From Methanococcoides burtonii DSM 6242 (GTDB lineage: Archaea > Halobacteriota > Methanosarcinia > Methanosarcinales > Methanosarcinaceae), in contig NC_007955.1 of NCBI RefSeq assembly GCF_000013725.1, positions 1,643,579-1,707,578 on the forward strand: 64,000 nt of DNA, in the 5' to 3' direction. Positions 26,771 through 35,631 of the stretch are shown here, one piece after another. The translations under genes and the position numbers were made by a program. Numbering within the stretch: the stretch's first letter is position 1; each line of letters opens with the position of its first letter. The notes under the pieces are model-generated. The model searched no databases. It was not told the origin of the DNA and was given only the letters and a program-made list of their open reading frames with translations.

Positions 26771-26895
26771 GATTTTAGGTGTGTGAAGAGGTTTGACTCA
26801 GCCATTGCACTACTATTTCATAGTAACATGGACAAGCAAACGATAAAAGAGTATATTTTGTGCTCAAAAGTTCCCCAGAAATTTTTGTATAAATT
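26771..26895 (+). pseudogene. Ghost of the 3' end of a DegT aminotransferase gene
   Basis: This segment aligns by eye with the last 40 or so codons of legC (25261-25388). Shared pieces include TATTGCACTAC/GCATTGCACTAC, GGTAACAT/AGTAACAT, GAGCAAAC/AAGCAAAC and TGTGCTCAA. It has substitutions, small length changes and no open frame. The homology runs through the stop codon into an identical 20-base stretch (25382-25401 and 26891-26910) that ends at the next gene's ATG. It is the remnant of a second aminotransferase copy that once preceded the dehydratase. Confidence 0.7.
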
Positions 26896-26907
26896 GAAGT
26901 GACATCT

Positions 26908-27942
26908 ATGAAAGACATATTCAAAAACAAGAACATATTGGTAACAGGTGGGACTGGCTCCATTGGAAGTGAAATTGTCCGCCTTGTCCTAAGATACAAT
27001 CCAAAAGTCGTACGTATACTTAGTAGAGATGAATCTAAACAATTTGAACTGGAACAAGAAATTGGGCACCTTGATAATGTCAGATTCTTGATAGGAGACA
27101 TAAGGGACAAAAGTCGATTACAACGTGCTTTTGAGGGTATTGATATTGTTTTCCATGCAGCTGCAATGAAGCATGTGCCGGCCTGTGAGTATAATCCCTT
27201 TGAGGCGGTTAAAACTAATGTCATGGGAACGCAAAATGTAATTGATGCAGCTCTTGACAATGACATTGAAAAAGTAATTGCGATAAGCACAGACAAAGCT
27301 GCAAGTCCTATCAACACAATGGGTGCAACGAAACTTCTTGCAGAAAAGTTGATATTAGACGCCAATTTTTATAAAGGACCTCGGAAAACAGTGTTTTCGT
27401 GTGTGAGGTTCGGTAATGTAATGGGTTCTCGTGGCTCAGTAATTCCATTATTTGCTAAACAGATCAAAAATGGCGGTCCTGTCACCGTAACAGATTCAGA
27501 AATGACAAGGTTTATGATGAGCATTCCTCAGGCAGTTAATCTAGTTTTCAAAGCAACAAAAATCGCGAGGGGTGGAGAGATATTTATTTTCAAAATGCCT
27601 GTCGTAAAACTTGGTGATCTAGCTCAGGTTATGATCGAAAAACTAGCTCCCAAATATGGTTACAAACCCGAAGATATCCAGATCACTAATATTGGTATTC
27701 GCAACGGGGAAAAAATGTATGAACATCTGATGAATTTAGAAGAAGCATTGTATGCATATAAAACAGAGGATATGTACATAGTACTTAATAAAACAATTTA
27801 TTCAGATTACTTTTTGGAAGGTATAGAAAAAGCTAAGCAGAAGGTATATTCATCTGATAATGTGAAAGTTTTCACTCAATTAGAGATCAAAGATCTCCTT
27901 AATTCAGCATTTTCAAATAATATATCGGCAGATGACATTTGA
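26908..27942 (+). CDS. PseB/CapD-type UDP-GlcNAc 4,6-dehydratase
   Basis: Short-form polysaccharide biosynthesis dehydratase of 344 residues. It has ILVTGGTGSIGSEIV, FHAAAMKHVPACEYNP, the catalytic STDKAASPINTMGATK (K in the TDK/MxxxK pattern of this family) and VRFGNVMGSRGSVIPLF. Members are UDP-GlcNAc 5-inverting or retaining 4,6-dehydratases (PseB, CapD, CapE). ATG 26908 is preferred to GTG 26899. The other pseudaminic acid genes (pseC, pseH, pseG, pseI) are not here, so the product probably feeds another deoxyamino sugar. Confidence 0.85.
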   Translation: MKDIFKNKNILVTGGTGSIGSEIVRLVLRYNPKVVRILSRDESKQFELEQEIGHLDNVRFLIGDIRDKSRLQRAFEGIDIVFHAAAMKHVPACEYNPFEAVKTNVMGTQNVIDAALDNDIEKVIAISTDKAASPINTMGATKLLAEKLILDANFYKGPRKTVFSCVRFGNVMGSRGSVIPLFAKQIKNGGPVTVTDSEMTRFMMSIPQAVNLVFKATKIARGGEIFIFKMPVVKLGDLAQVMIEKLAPKYGYKPEDIQITNIGIRNGEKMYEHLMNLEEALYAYKTEDMYIVLNKTIYSDYFLEGIEKAKQKVYSSDNVKVFTQLEIKDLLNSAFSNNISADDI

Positions 27943-28052
27943 TGTTTTTGATTGATGGTGTGTTCATTAGAATAATACATCTTGGTTGAAGGTCAATTCG
28001 ATAATTTTTAGAGTAAACAATTGCAAGTTTCAAATATATCGGATGTAACAGC

Positions 28053-29231
28053 ATGAGTGAAATTAAGAAACTTATTTATTTATTAGAAACTCCCATGAAC
28101 GAGAGGGACTATAAAAGGTTCGGTATAGAAATTCTCCAACAAAATGGATATGAAATTCAATTTTGGGATGTTACTCCTATTGTATGCCCTGAAGATTATG
28201 AGACTAAATTGAATGAGCCCATCTGTTTGGAAGACTGTATCTTGTTTACAAGTTTAGATGATCTTAAAGTTACGGTGTCAAATTTAGATTCGAATTATTA
28301 TATCATTTGTTTAATTGCATATCGTTTAAAGTCATTTTCTGTATATAATGTGCTATCAAAAACAAAACTGGCATATTGTGTAGCGATGAATAATGCACTT
28401 CCATCTGCAGAACACAAAAGACCAAGTCTATTATATCGGATTAAAAATTCAAATTTTCACCAAAAGATTGACTTTGCATTTAATCGTATTCCTTTTAAAT
28501 GGTTTGGCATAAAACCTGCCAATTTGGTTTTAGCAGGTGGAGCTGTATCACTGACCAATAATACGTATCCAATTGATGAAACTACAGAAATACTTTGGTT
28601 GCATGCATTAGATTATGATCTTTATTTGGATGAGTTAAGCAATCCAGTTGAAGATACTAGTGAACCAGGTGTTTTTTTAGATTCATACTTACCTTTTCAC
28701 CCAGATTTTATTCGCACAGGGTCACCTTCGCCTGCAACAGCTGATGAATACTATCCCCTACTTCATGATTTTTTTAATCGCATTGAGAGTACCCTTGATA
28801 CTCATATGGTGATCGCAGCTCATCCAAGATCAAGATATGAGGATCACCCTAATTATTTTGGAGAAATGCCCCTAATTAGAGGGAAAACAGTTGAACTGGT
28901 CAGAAGATCAAAATTTGTGATCACTCACAATAGTACTGCAATAAATCTCGCTGTGCTGTTCCGCAAACCAATAATTTTTGTAACAACGGATGAGTTGGAT
29001 CGAGGATGGATGGGATTAGATATAGAGTCATTGGCATCAAGATTTGGAAAATCCCCTCTCAATTTAAATGAACCGTTATCAATCAATTGGGAGAAGGAAC
29101 TTTCAGTAAACGAAAATGCTTATTTGAAATACGAGAACGATTATATCAAGAGATCCAATACCCAAATATCAAAATTCTGGCAGATATTTGCTGACCATAT
29201 CAGGGAATATAATGATACAAATAAATCATAA
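28053..29231 (+). CDS. Probable surface-glycan transferase, family not recognised
   Basis: I cannot place this 392-residue soluble protein firmly. The C-terminal half has AAHPRSRYEDHPNYFG near residue 253 and FVITHNSTAINLAVLFRKPI near residue 288. That arrangement recalls GT-B enzymes of the sialyl/polysialyl and CDP-glycerol transferase type, where HP and a following H/S-rich loop bind the CMP moiety. The window encodes at least one CMP-nonulosonate synthetase, so a CMP-sugar transferase is a sensible guess. No signal peptide or membrane helix. AT-rich compared with flanking housekeeping genes. Confidence 0.75.
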   Translation: MSEIKKLIYLLETPMNERDYKRFGIEILQQNGYEIQFWDVTPIVCPEDYETKLNEPICLEDCILFTSLDDLKVTVSNLDSNYYIICLIAYRLKSFSVYNVLSKTKLAYCVAMNNALPSAEHKRPSLLYRIKNSNFHQKIDFAFNRIPFKWFGIKPANLVLAGGAVSLTNNTYPIDETTEILWLHALDYDLYLDELSNPVEDTSEPGVFLDSYLPFHPDFIRTGSPSPATADEYYPLLHDFFNRIESTLDTHMVIAAHPRSRYEDHPNYFGEMPLIRGKTVELVRRSKFVITHNSTAINLAVLFRKPIIFVTTDELDRGWMGLDIESLASRFGKSPLNLNEPLSINWEKELSVNENAYLKYENDYIKRSNTQISKFWQIFADHIREYNDTNKS

Positions 29232-29343
29232 AGCGCATATTTTATCGACGAGCACATCTAATAAAGTTTGAATATCGATTAGATATTATTTAGATTATAA
29301 TGATAATATGCTTAAAACATGCTGTTTTTTAAAAGAAATCACT

Positions 29344-30822
29344 ATGTACCCTCATACAAAATTAATCAACCGTGTTCTTAGTATAAATCCTGTTAAACGC
29401 CAGAGTCTCATAGCATTATTCTGGCAAATAGCATTTACAGGCATCGGGTTTTTAAGTACAATGTATTTTGCACATACGGTAGGAGCTGCAATTTTAGGTG
29501 CATATTTTCTTTTTATGGCATACACCAGTATTTTTAGCATGGTTGCTGATGGAGGATTCGGAGCTGCTGCAATTAAACGCATAAGTGAAGGAGAAGAACC
29601 AGATGCATACTTTAGTGCATCCTTTGTATTGCGACTTGTGTTTACAATTGTAATTGTAATTGCTTTACTGGTTTTTAGAGACTATTTTGTAGACCTCAAT
29701 ACCTCAGGCATGTTCATCTGGCTGATAATAGCACTTTTAGTATCACTCTTTGAAGGTCCTATTTCTACAGGGATCGCTGGCACAGGTAAAATGGGAATTC
29801 GACTTACATGTGCTGCCATGGGTAATATTTCACGTGTTATATTGCAGGTTCTAGCGATATATTTTGGTTACGAAGCAGCAGGCCTTGCCGGCGGCGCTGT
29901 AGCTGGAATACTTCTGTCAGTTATTATTGAGTATCGCTTTTTTGATCTGCATCTTAAGCGTTTCAAGTGGCATCATCTCAAAAGTTTGTCAGTATTTTCT
30001 TTCTGGATATTTTTAACAGCGGGTGGATCATTAGTGTTTTCACAAGCAGACACGGTTATGATCGGATATTTCATGGAGAACGCTGACGTTGGCGTATATA
30101 GAGTAGTGCTTCAGTTCACAACTGTTGCTACTTTCACCACGTATGCACTTCGTAATACACTATGGCCCAGAATCAGCCATTGGAGCAAGAGTGGTGATCT
30201 CGGGTTGGTAGAAGAATCGTTATCTCGCGCAATTAGCTACTCTTTGATACTGGCAGCACCAATTTTAATAGGGGGAGTTATGCTAGGGGATAAATTATTG
30301 TTTCTTTTTTACGGTAGCGAATTTGCAGACAGCTACCTGTTATTGGTGATACTTCTAGCTGTACAGATTGTTAATGTGTTTCAGTATTTTTTCACGATGT
30401 ACCTGAATGCCATTGATCATCCTAAAGAATCATTTAAGGTCACTTTCATTGGCGTTGCTGCAAACATCGCACTTAATTTCATTCTAATTCCACTTATCGG
30501 CATTAGTGGCGCTGCTATCGCAACACTGATAACTATGACTTTAAATGGATTACTTGCAAGACGTGCATTGTCCCAATTTATCACAATACGATTGGAGTCT
30601 CAAAGTCTGTTGAATATCATCACAGCTTCGGTAGTAATGGGATTGATAGTTGGCGGTTATCGTTTACTTATACCACTTTCTAATTTATGGGTCACACTTC
30701 CAGTGGTTGTCATCGGAGGGGGACTATATGGTGTGGTAGTGCTGAAACTTGACCGGAAGATATGTAGTGAATTGCGTGACATTGTGGAAGGAATGGGTAT
30801 AATGTGGCCAAAATGGTTGTGA
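29344..30822 (+). CDS. Wzx-type oligosaccharide flippase
   Basis: Polytopic membrane protein of about 492 residues that likely flips lipid-linked oligosaccharides across the membrane (MOP/PST superfamily). About 12-14 hydrophobic helices run the length. The N-terminal SLIALFWQIAFTGIGFLSTM and central ADTVMIGYFMENADVGVYRV are typical of this family. I prefer ATG 29344 to ATG 29308, because the upstream extra residues are not hydrophobic-family sequence; no clear ribosome site supports either. It is the only Wzx candidate in the window and may serve the legionaminic or the neighbouring glycan. Confidence 0.88.
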   Translation: MYPHTKLINRVLSINPVKRQSLIALFWQIAFTGIGFLSTMYFAHTVGAAILGAYFLFMAYTSIFSMVADGGFGAAAIKRISEGEEPDAYFSASFVLRLVFTIVIVIALLVFRDYFVDLNTSGMFIWLIIALLVSLFEGPISTGIAGTGKMGIRLTCAAMGNISRVILQVLAIYFGYEAAGLAGGAVAGILLSVIIEYRFFDLHLKRFKWHHLKSLSVFSFWIFLTAGGSLVFSQADTVMIGYFMENADVGVYRVVLQFTTVATFTTYALRNTLWPRISHWSKSGDLGLVEESLSRAISYSLILAAPILIGGVMLGDKLLFLFYGSEFADSYLLLVILLAVQIVNVFQYFFTMYLNAIDHPKESFKVTFIGVAANIALNFILIPLIGISGAAIATLITMTLNGLLARRALSQFITIRLESQSLLNIITASVVMGLIVGGYRLLIPLSNLWVTLPVVVIGGGLYGVVVLKLDRKICSELRDIVEGMGIMWPKWL

Positions 30823-31030
30823 ATCAAGATTTATATTCAAAGTATTGATATGGAAAACATTAAAAGATTTGATGATAACCCTGTTTGATACCCCTAAAAA
30901 TCATGAGTACTCACATTTAAAAGATGGTAACTGAGTGCTGAACTTGAATAAAAATATTGCACTATCCGAGTTAGGCTAAAAGCCATGACTGTACGTATTT
31001 ATATATATATCGCAATACAATTGGATAACA

Positions 31031-31747
31031 ATGACAAACTCTGGATTAAATTCTCAAAAATACCAAAAATTAAAGATATTAGCTTTGCTTCCAATGAAGG
31101 GAAATTCACAAAGAGTACCAAATAAAAATATGAAGCTATTTGCAGGTAATCCACTGTACCATGCAATTTTAGATGAACTACTTGAGAGTAAATATATTTC
31201 TAAAATCGTTGTCAATACTGATAGCGAAACAATAAAAAACGATGTTTCTAAAAATTATTATGATTCTGTAATTGTTATAAATAGGCCAAACGAATTATGT
31301 GGGGACTTTGTGTCTATGAACGAACTGATCAAATACGACATAGATCAAGTTGATTATCAATATTTTATACAAACGCATTCAACCAATCCATTACTTAAAG
31401 CACAAACAATTGATGAAGCAATTATAAAATATATAAAGAGTTTGGCCACTTATGATTCCCTATTTTCAGTTACTAAGCTTCAAACACGGTTGTATGATGA
31501 AAATGGGGAAGCAGTAAACCATAATCCAGATGAACTTATCAGAACACAGGATCTGGAACCTCTTTATGAAGAAAATTCTAATATATACATATTCTCAAAG
31601 GAATCTTTCAAAAAAGCCGGTAACAAACGGATAGGTTCACATCCTCAAATGTTCGAAGTAAACAAATTAGAAGCTATAGATATAGACGAACCTGAAGACT
31701 TTGAATTGGCAGAATTATTATACAAAAAAAGAAGATGTTTGCTATGA
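31031..31747 (+). CDS. CMP-ulosonic acid synthetase-like cytidylyltransferase
   Basis: Second NeuA/KdsB-type cytidylyltransferase, 238 residues. LLPMKGNSQRVPNKNMKLF near residue 20 is the CTP-binding motif, followed by NTDSE and the QTHSTNPLL stretch near residue 115. NSNIYIFSKESF and IDIDEPEDFELAELL end the protein in NeuA fashion. It is distinct from legF and shares little beyond the motifs. It leads an eight-gene run of overlapping genes starting with an aldolase. Activation of a keto-deoxy sugar acid with CTP is inferred. A promoter-like TTTATATATATAT lies at about 31000. Confidence 0.82.
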   Translation: MTNSGLNSQKYQKLKILALLPMKGNSQRVPNKNMKLFAGNPLYHAILDELLESKYISKIVVNTDSETIKNDVSKNYYDSVIVINRPNELCGDFVSMNELIKYDIDQVDYQYFIQTHSTNPLLKAQTIDEAIIKYIKSLATYDSLFSVTKLQTRLYDENGEAVNHNPDELIRTQDLEPLYEENSNIYIFSKESFKKAGNKRIGSHPQMFEVNKLEAIDIDEPEDFELAELLYKKRRCLL

Positions 31748-32511
31748 ATCTAAAGACAAAGTTAAGTGATAATAAATTAACAATAGGTTCTTGGATAACA
31801 ATAGGCCACCCAAATGTAGTAGAGATTATGGCAAGTGCAGGATTTGAATGGTTAGTAATCGATATAGAACACACTTCTATTGATCTTACTACTGTCCAAA
31901 GTTTGATATCCACAATCCAAGCAAGTGGTATTAAAGCATTAGTAAGGGTCAGCAAGAATGAAGAGGTCATAATCAAAAAAGTGTTGGATTCCGGTGCAGA
32001 CGGGATTGTAGTTCCCATGATAAAATGTCGTGCCGATGCTTTAAAAGCAATCGATTATTCGAAATATCCTCCAGTAGGCAAACGGGGTGTAGGGCTATAT
32101 AGGGCTCAGAAATATGGAACCAGCTTTGAAGAATACAAAAAGTGGGTTGAAGAAGAACTTGTCATCATTGCCCAGATAGAACATATTGAAGCAGTGAAAA
32201 ACATTGAAGAGATCATAACTACAGACGGAATTGATGGAGTTATCATAGGTCCTTATGATCTGTCAGGGTCTATGGGACATCCTGGTGAGTTCTACCGGAA
32301 GGACGTTGAAAATGCGATTAATGATGTGTTGGAAAGTTGTAAAAGGCACAATTTTCCATCAGGATTCCATGTTATTGAATCAGATCCACACAATCTAATT
32401 CAAAGAATTGAACAAGGATGTACTTTTCTGGCATACAGTTTAGATTTTTTCTTCTTAGGGGATAGTGCACGAGAAGGCATGAAAATAATCAAGGAAGGGA
32501 TTCAGAAATGA
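31744..32511 (+). CDS. HpcH/HpaI-family aldolase
   Basis: Metal-dependent class II aldolase of 255 residues. Family members cleave or form 2-keto-3-deoxy acids from pyruvate and an aldehyde. The general-base pair is in DIEHTSID near residue 43, with ALVRVS, GADGIVVPMI, the metal ligand in AQIEHIEA and GPYDLSGSMG near residue 169. The start is in an ATGA overlap with the cytidylyltransferase; ATG 31735 is upstream but less likely. Coupled to a CMP-transferase and a HAD phosphatase, the enzyme could build a 3-deoxy-2-ulosonic acid from pyruvate. Confidence 0.85.
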   Translation: MNLKTKLSDNKLTIGSWITIGHPNVVEIMASAGFEWLVIDIEHTSIDLTTVQSLISTIQASGIKALVRVSKNEEVIIKKVLDSGADGIVVPMIKCRADALKAIDYSKYPPVGKRGVGLYRAQKYGTSFEEYKKWVEEELVIIAQIEHIEAVKNIEEIITTDGIDGVIIGPYDLSGSMGHPGEFYRKDVENAINDVLESCKRHNFPSGFHVIESDPHNLIQRIEQGCTFLAYSLDFFFLGDSAREGMKIIKEGIQK

Positions 32512-33461
32512 AAGTATTTGTATCTACACATCCATTTTCCTCAACATCTCAAACTCCCTTGGAACTTCTAAAATCAAATGAAATCGATGTCATATTAAAT
32601 TCACACGAAAGAAAAATAACTACACGAGAGCTGGCATCTGATATAGGGAACTCAGATGTATTAATAGCCGGCACTGAAAGAATTACAGAGGAAGTAATAA
32701 AAAATGCACCAAATCTTAAATTGATATCTCGTGTTGGAGTTGGTTTGGATGGAGTGAATTTTGAGCTTTGCAATAAATATGGCATAAAGGTTACTTACAC
32801 TCCTGATGCACCTACTATGGCCGTGGCAGAGTTATGCGTAGGTATCATTCTGGACCTGTCTCGAAAAATATCATACACAGATAGAAATGTAAGAAAAGGT
32901 GTATGGGATAGGTATATGGGAAACCTACTTTATGGCAAGACGGTTGGAATTTTTGGAATGGGACGGATTGGAAAAAGCTTGGTTCATTTGTTGTCTTCTT
33001 TCAATGTAAAATTCTTGGTCAATGACATTACTCCCGACTTCTCTTTTGGACGTTTGTACAATATTGAGTTTGTATCAAAAAATGACGTTTTGGAAAAAAG
33101 TGATATTATTTCCATAAACATACCACTAAAAAAGGATACCTATGATTTTATAACTTTAAATGAAATAAAAAAGATGAGATCTAATGCGATCCTCATTAAT
33201 ACTGCCAGAGGTGGTATTGTAAACGAATCCGATCTTTATGAAGCATTGAAGAACAGCATGATCTCAGGGGCTGGAATCGATGTTTTTGAGGAAGAGCCTT
33301 ATAAGGGTAAATTGACAGAATTGGGTAATTGTGTTTTGACCTGTCATGTGGGTGCTAGTACAATAAATAGCAGGACAGAGATGGAAACACAGGCAGTAGA
33401 GGAAGTAATCCGATTCAAAAATGAACGCCCACTAAAAAATGAGGTGTTTGCAAATGAGTAA
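32508..33461 (+). CDS. D-isomer-specific 2-hydroxyacid dehydrogenase
   Basis: NAD(P)-dependent dehydrogenase of the SerA/phosphoglycerate dehydrogenase family, 317 residues. It has LISRVGVGLDGVN (catalytic Arg region), the Rossmann GIFGMGRIGKSL near residue 146, INTARGGIVNE, the catalytic Glu in DVFEEEP and His in CHVGAST. There is no ACT domain. It overlaps the aldolase by 4 bases (ATGA). In this context it probably reduces or oxidises a 2-keto/2-hydroxy sugar acid instead of making serine; that is an inference from neighbours. Confidence 0.88.
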   Translation: MKVFVSTHPFSSTSQTPLELLKSNEIDVILNSHERKITTRELASDIGNSDVLIAGTERITEEVIKNAPNLKLISRVGVGLDGVNFELCNKYGIKVTYTPDAPTMAVAELCVGIILDLSRKISYTDRNVRKGVWDRYMGNLLYGKTVGIFGMGRIGKSLVHLLSSFNVKFLVNDITPDFSFGRLYNIEFVSKNDVLEKSDIISINIPLKKDTYDFITLNEIKKMRSNAILINTARGGIVNESDLYEALKNSMISGAGIDVFEEEPYKGKLTELGNCVLTCHVGASTINSRTEMETQAVEEVIRFKNERPLKNEVFANE

Positions 33462-34338
33462 AAAAGTACTGGTTTTTGGTGGATGTGGATTCCTAGGTAG
33501 TTATTTAGTCGAACGGCTTTGCATGAAAAAGTATGAGGTTACAGTTGCAGACCTAAACCTATCAAAATACATCAATAAAGATATATTTGTTGAATGTAAT
33601 ATTTTGGACAAAATAAAAGTAGCAGAATTGGTTAAAAATGCTGATATAGTGTACAATTTCGCAGGCATGGCCAATTTAGATAAAGCTGTGGAAGACCCTT
33701 GTGGGACTATCGAGTTAAATGTGATAGGAAATCTTAATATTCTGGATGCTTGCATGCAATCTGGTGTTGAAAGATTCGTGTACGCAAGCAGTGCATATTC
33801 CATGAGCGATAAAGGTTCCTTTTATGGCATCAGCAAATTGACTTCTGAAAAATTGATAGAAGAATATAACGCAAAATACGACTTGAAGTATACTATCATT
33901 AGGTATGGTTCTGTTTATAGTGAAAGAATCTCTGAAAACAATTATATATATAACCTACTAAAAAATGCGATTATATCTGGAAAAATTAAACATTTTGGGG
34001 ATGGAGAAGAAATTAGAGAGTATATTCATGCAAGTGATGTGGCACAACTTTCCGTAGAGATAATCGAATCAAATCAATTTGAGAATGAACATATCATATT
34101 AACTGGCATGGAAAGAATGAAACGAAAAGAGCTTTTTGAAATGATAAATGATATTCTTGGAAATAAGCTCGAAATTGAATTAAATGATAACGGCTATGAA
34201 CATCATTATAAAACTACCCCATATTCATTTACTCCGCGAATAAGTAAAAAACTGATACCAAATCCATATATAGACATTGGACAAGGTATTTTAGAGACTA
34301 TAAAAAGCATTTATGAGAGAGAAGTTGGGGATAAATGA
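33454..34338 (+). CDS. NAD-dependent epimerase/dehydratase (extended SDR)
   Basis: Extended SDR of 294 residues. VFGGCGFLGSYLVERL is the Rossmann motif, YNFAGMANLD the cofactor-binding strand, and ASSAYSMSDKG with FYGISKLTSEK carry the catalytic Ser and Tyr-x3-Lys. IRYGSVYSER replaces the usual RxxNxYGPR, so the substrate loop is unusual. ATG 33454 overlaps the previous stop by 8 bases and is preferred to ATG 33439. A sugar or sugar-acid epimerase role in the ulosonate module is inferred. Confidence 0.85.
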   Translation: MSKKVLVFGGCGFLGSYLVERLCMKKYEVTVADLNLSKYINKDIFVECNILDKIKVAELVKNADIVYNFAGMANLDKAVEDPCGTIELNVIGNLNILDACMQSGVERFVYASSAYSMSDKGSFYGISKLTSEKLIEEYNAKYDLKYTIIRYGSVYSERISENNYIYNLLKNAIISGKIKHFGDGEEIREYIHASDVAQLSVEIIESNQFENEHIILTGMERMKRKELFEMINDILGNKLEIELNDNGYEHHYKTTPYSFTPRISKKLIPNPYIDIGQGILETIKSIYEREVGDK

Positions 34339-35006
34339 TATTTTTGTCTTATATTTTGGAAGAAGATACTCCCACTTACGGAAACATATCGAAATTTTGG
34401 ATTGAAAAAAGATCAAGTATCAAGAATGGTGATATTGCAAACAATAGTTCAATTCACACAACTGCACATGTGGGTACTCATCTAGATATGCCATATCATT
34501 TTTATGAAAATGGTCAAACGGTCATAGATTTCGATCCAAATTTCTGGATATTTAATTATATATTATTTTTTGAAATAGAAACAGAAGATATAATCATTAA
34601 AAATGAGATTCTGGAAATATTGGAAGAAGTGGAGAATAAAGAAAAATATGAGATGTTGATAGTCAAAACAGGTGCATGTAATATTCGCAAAGAACAAAAA
34701 TATTGGGAAGAGAATAAGGGGTTTTCCCCAGAGATTGCAGATTATCTCAAAAAGTATTTTCCAAATATAAGGATATTTGGTTTTGATTCAATTTCAGTAT
34801 CAAGTTTTGTCAACAGAATTGTAGGAAGGGAAGCACATGCACGATTTTTAGACCCATCTGCTCCAATCCTTTTATTAGAAGATATGGATTTGAGACAAAT
34901 CAACAAAAGTACTAGAATTAATAAAGTTATCGTATCCCCATTAAGAATTTCGCAATGTGATGGCTTGCCATGTACTGTTTTTGCAGAGGTCTTAGATGAA
35001 AATTAA
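34335..35006 (+). CDS. Cyclase/kynurenine formamidase-family metal hydrolase
   Basis: Protein of 223 residues in the PF04199 cyclase family, recognised by HVGTHLDMPYHFYENGQT near residue 44, the metal-binding HxGTHxDxPxH motif. IVKTGACNIR and FGFDSISVS are matching later strands. Known members hydrolyse formylkynurenine or act on carbocyclic and lactone substrates. Here a lactonase or deformylase step on a sugar acid is possible. It is coupled to both neighbours (ATGA upstream, 11-base overlap downstream). Confidence 0.82.
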   Translation: MIFLSYILEEDTPTYGNISKFWIEKRSSIKNGDIANNSSIHTTAHVGTHLDMPYHFYENGQTVIDFDPNFWIFNYILFFEIETEDIIIKNEILEILEEVENKEKYEMLIVKTGACNIRKEQKYWEENKGFSPEIADYLKKYFPNIRIFGFDSISVSSFVNRIVGREAHARFLDPSAPILLLEDMDLRQINKSTRINKVIVSPLRISQCDGLPCTVFAEVLDEN

Positions 35007-35631
35007 AAATATTATTTTCGATTTTGATGGAGTGATACTAAACTCCATGGCAATCAAGACAAAAGCATTCAGGGATCTGTTCTCAAGCTATCCTAAAAAT
35101 GTGGTTGATGATTTTATTGAATATCACCTCAAAAACGGTGGAGTTTCCAGATATAGGAAAATTGATTATTTTCACAAGCAGCTATTGGGAATTGACATCT
35201 CCGAAAAAGAGATCTTAGAGTATGCTCAGAAATATTCAAGTTTAACAAGGAATGAGTTGACTGACCCTAATTATTTGATACAAGATACTTTCAATTTTAT
35301 TAAGTGTAATCACAGCAGATATAATATGCACATTGCATCTGGTGCAGATGAAAAAGATTTGATATATATCTGTAATGGTTTGGAAATCAGCAAATATTTC
35401 ATGACCATTAATGGTTCTCCAATAATTAAAAGTGAAATAATAGATACTATATTGACTACATATAAATATAAAAAAGAGGAGACTTGCCTTATTGGTGATT
35501 CAATTAATGATCATGAAGCTGCTAAGAAGAACAGCATCTTATTTTTTGGATATAATTGCAAAGAGTTAGCACACATGAATGAGTATATCAGCACTTTTAA
35601 TGAATTTGATATGGGAGCCAATGATGAATGA
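34996..35631 (+). CDS. HAD-family phosphatase
   Basis: Haloacid-dehalogenase-type phosphohydrolase of 211 residues with a helical cap. Motif I FDFDGVILNS at residues 7-16, motif II in HIASGADEKD near residue 115, a conserved Lys region (INGSPIIKSEI), and the acidic motif LIGDSINDHEAA near residue 167. It resembles phosphoglycolate phosphatase or KdsC-like sugar-acid phosphatases. In this operon dephosphorylation of an ulosonate phosphate before CMP activation is the simplest reading. It overlaps the methyltransferase gene. Confidence 0.87.
   Translation: MKIKNIIFDFDGVILNSMAIKTKAFRDLFSSYPKNVVDDFIEYHLKNGGVSRYRKIDYFHKQLLGIDISEKEILEYAQKYSSLTRNELTDPNYLIQDTFNFIKCNHSRYNMHIASGADEKDLIYICNGLEISKYFMTINGSPIIKSEIIDTILTTYKYKKEETCLIGDSINDHEAAKKNSILFFGYNCKELAHMNEYISTFNEFDMGANDE

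Noticed and set aside
26908-27942. Pseudaminic acid pathway
   Set aside because: Only the PseB-like first enzyme is present; the synthase and nucleotidase found here fit the legionaminic route instead.
30823-31030. tRNA or small RNA gene in the spacer before the ulosonate module
   Set aside because: No T-loop, acceptor-stem or box motifs; only an AT-rich promoter-like stretch near 31000.
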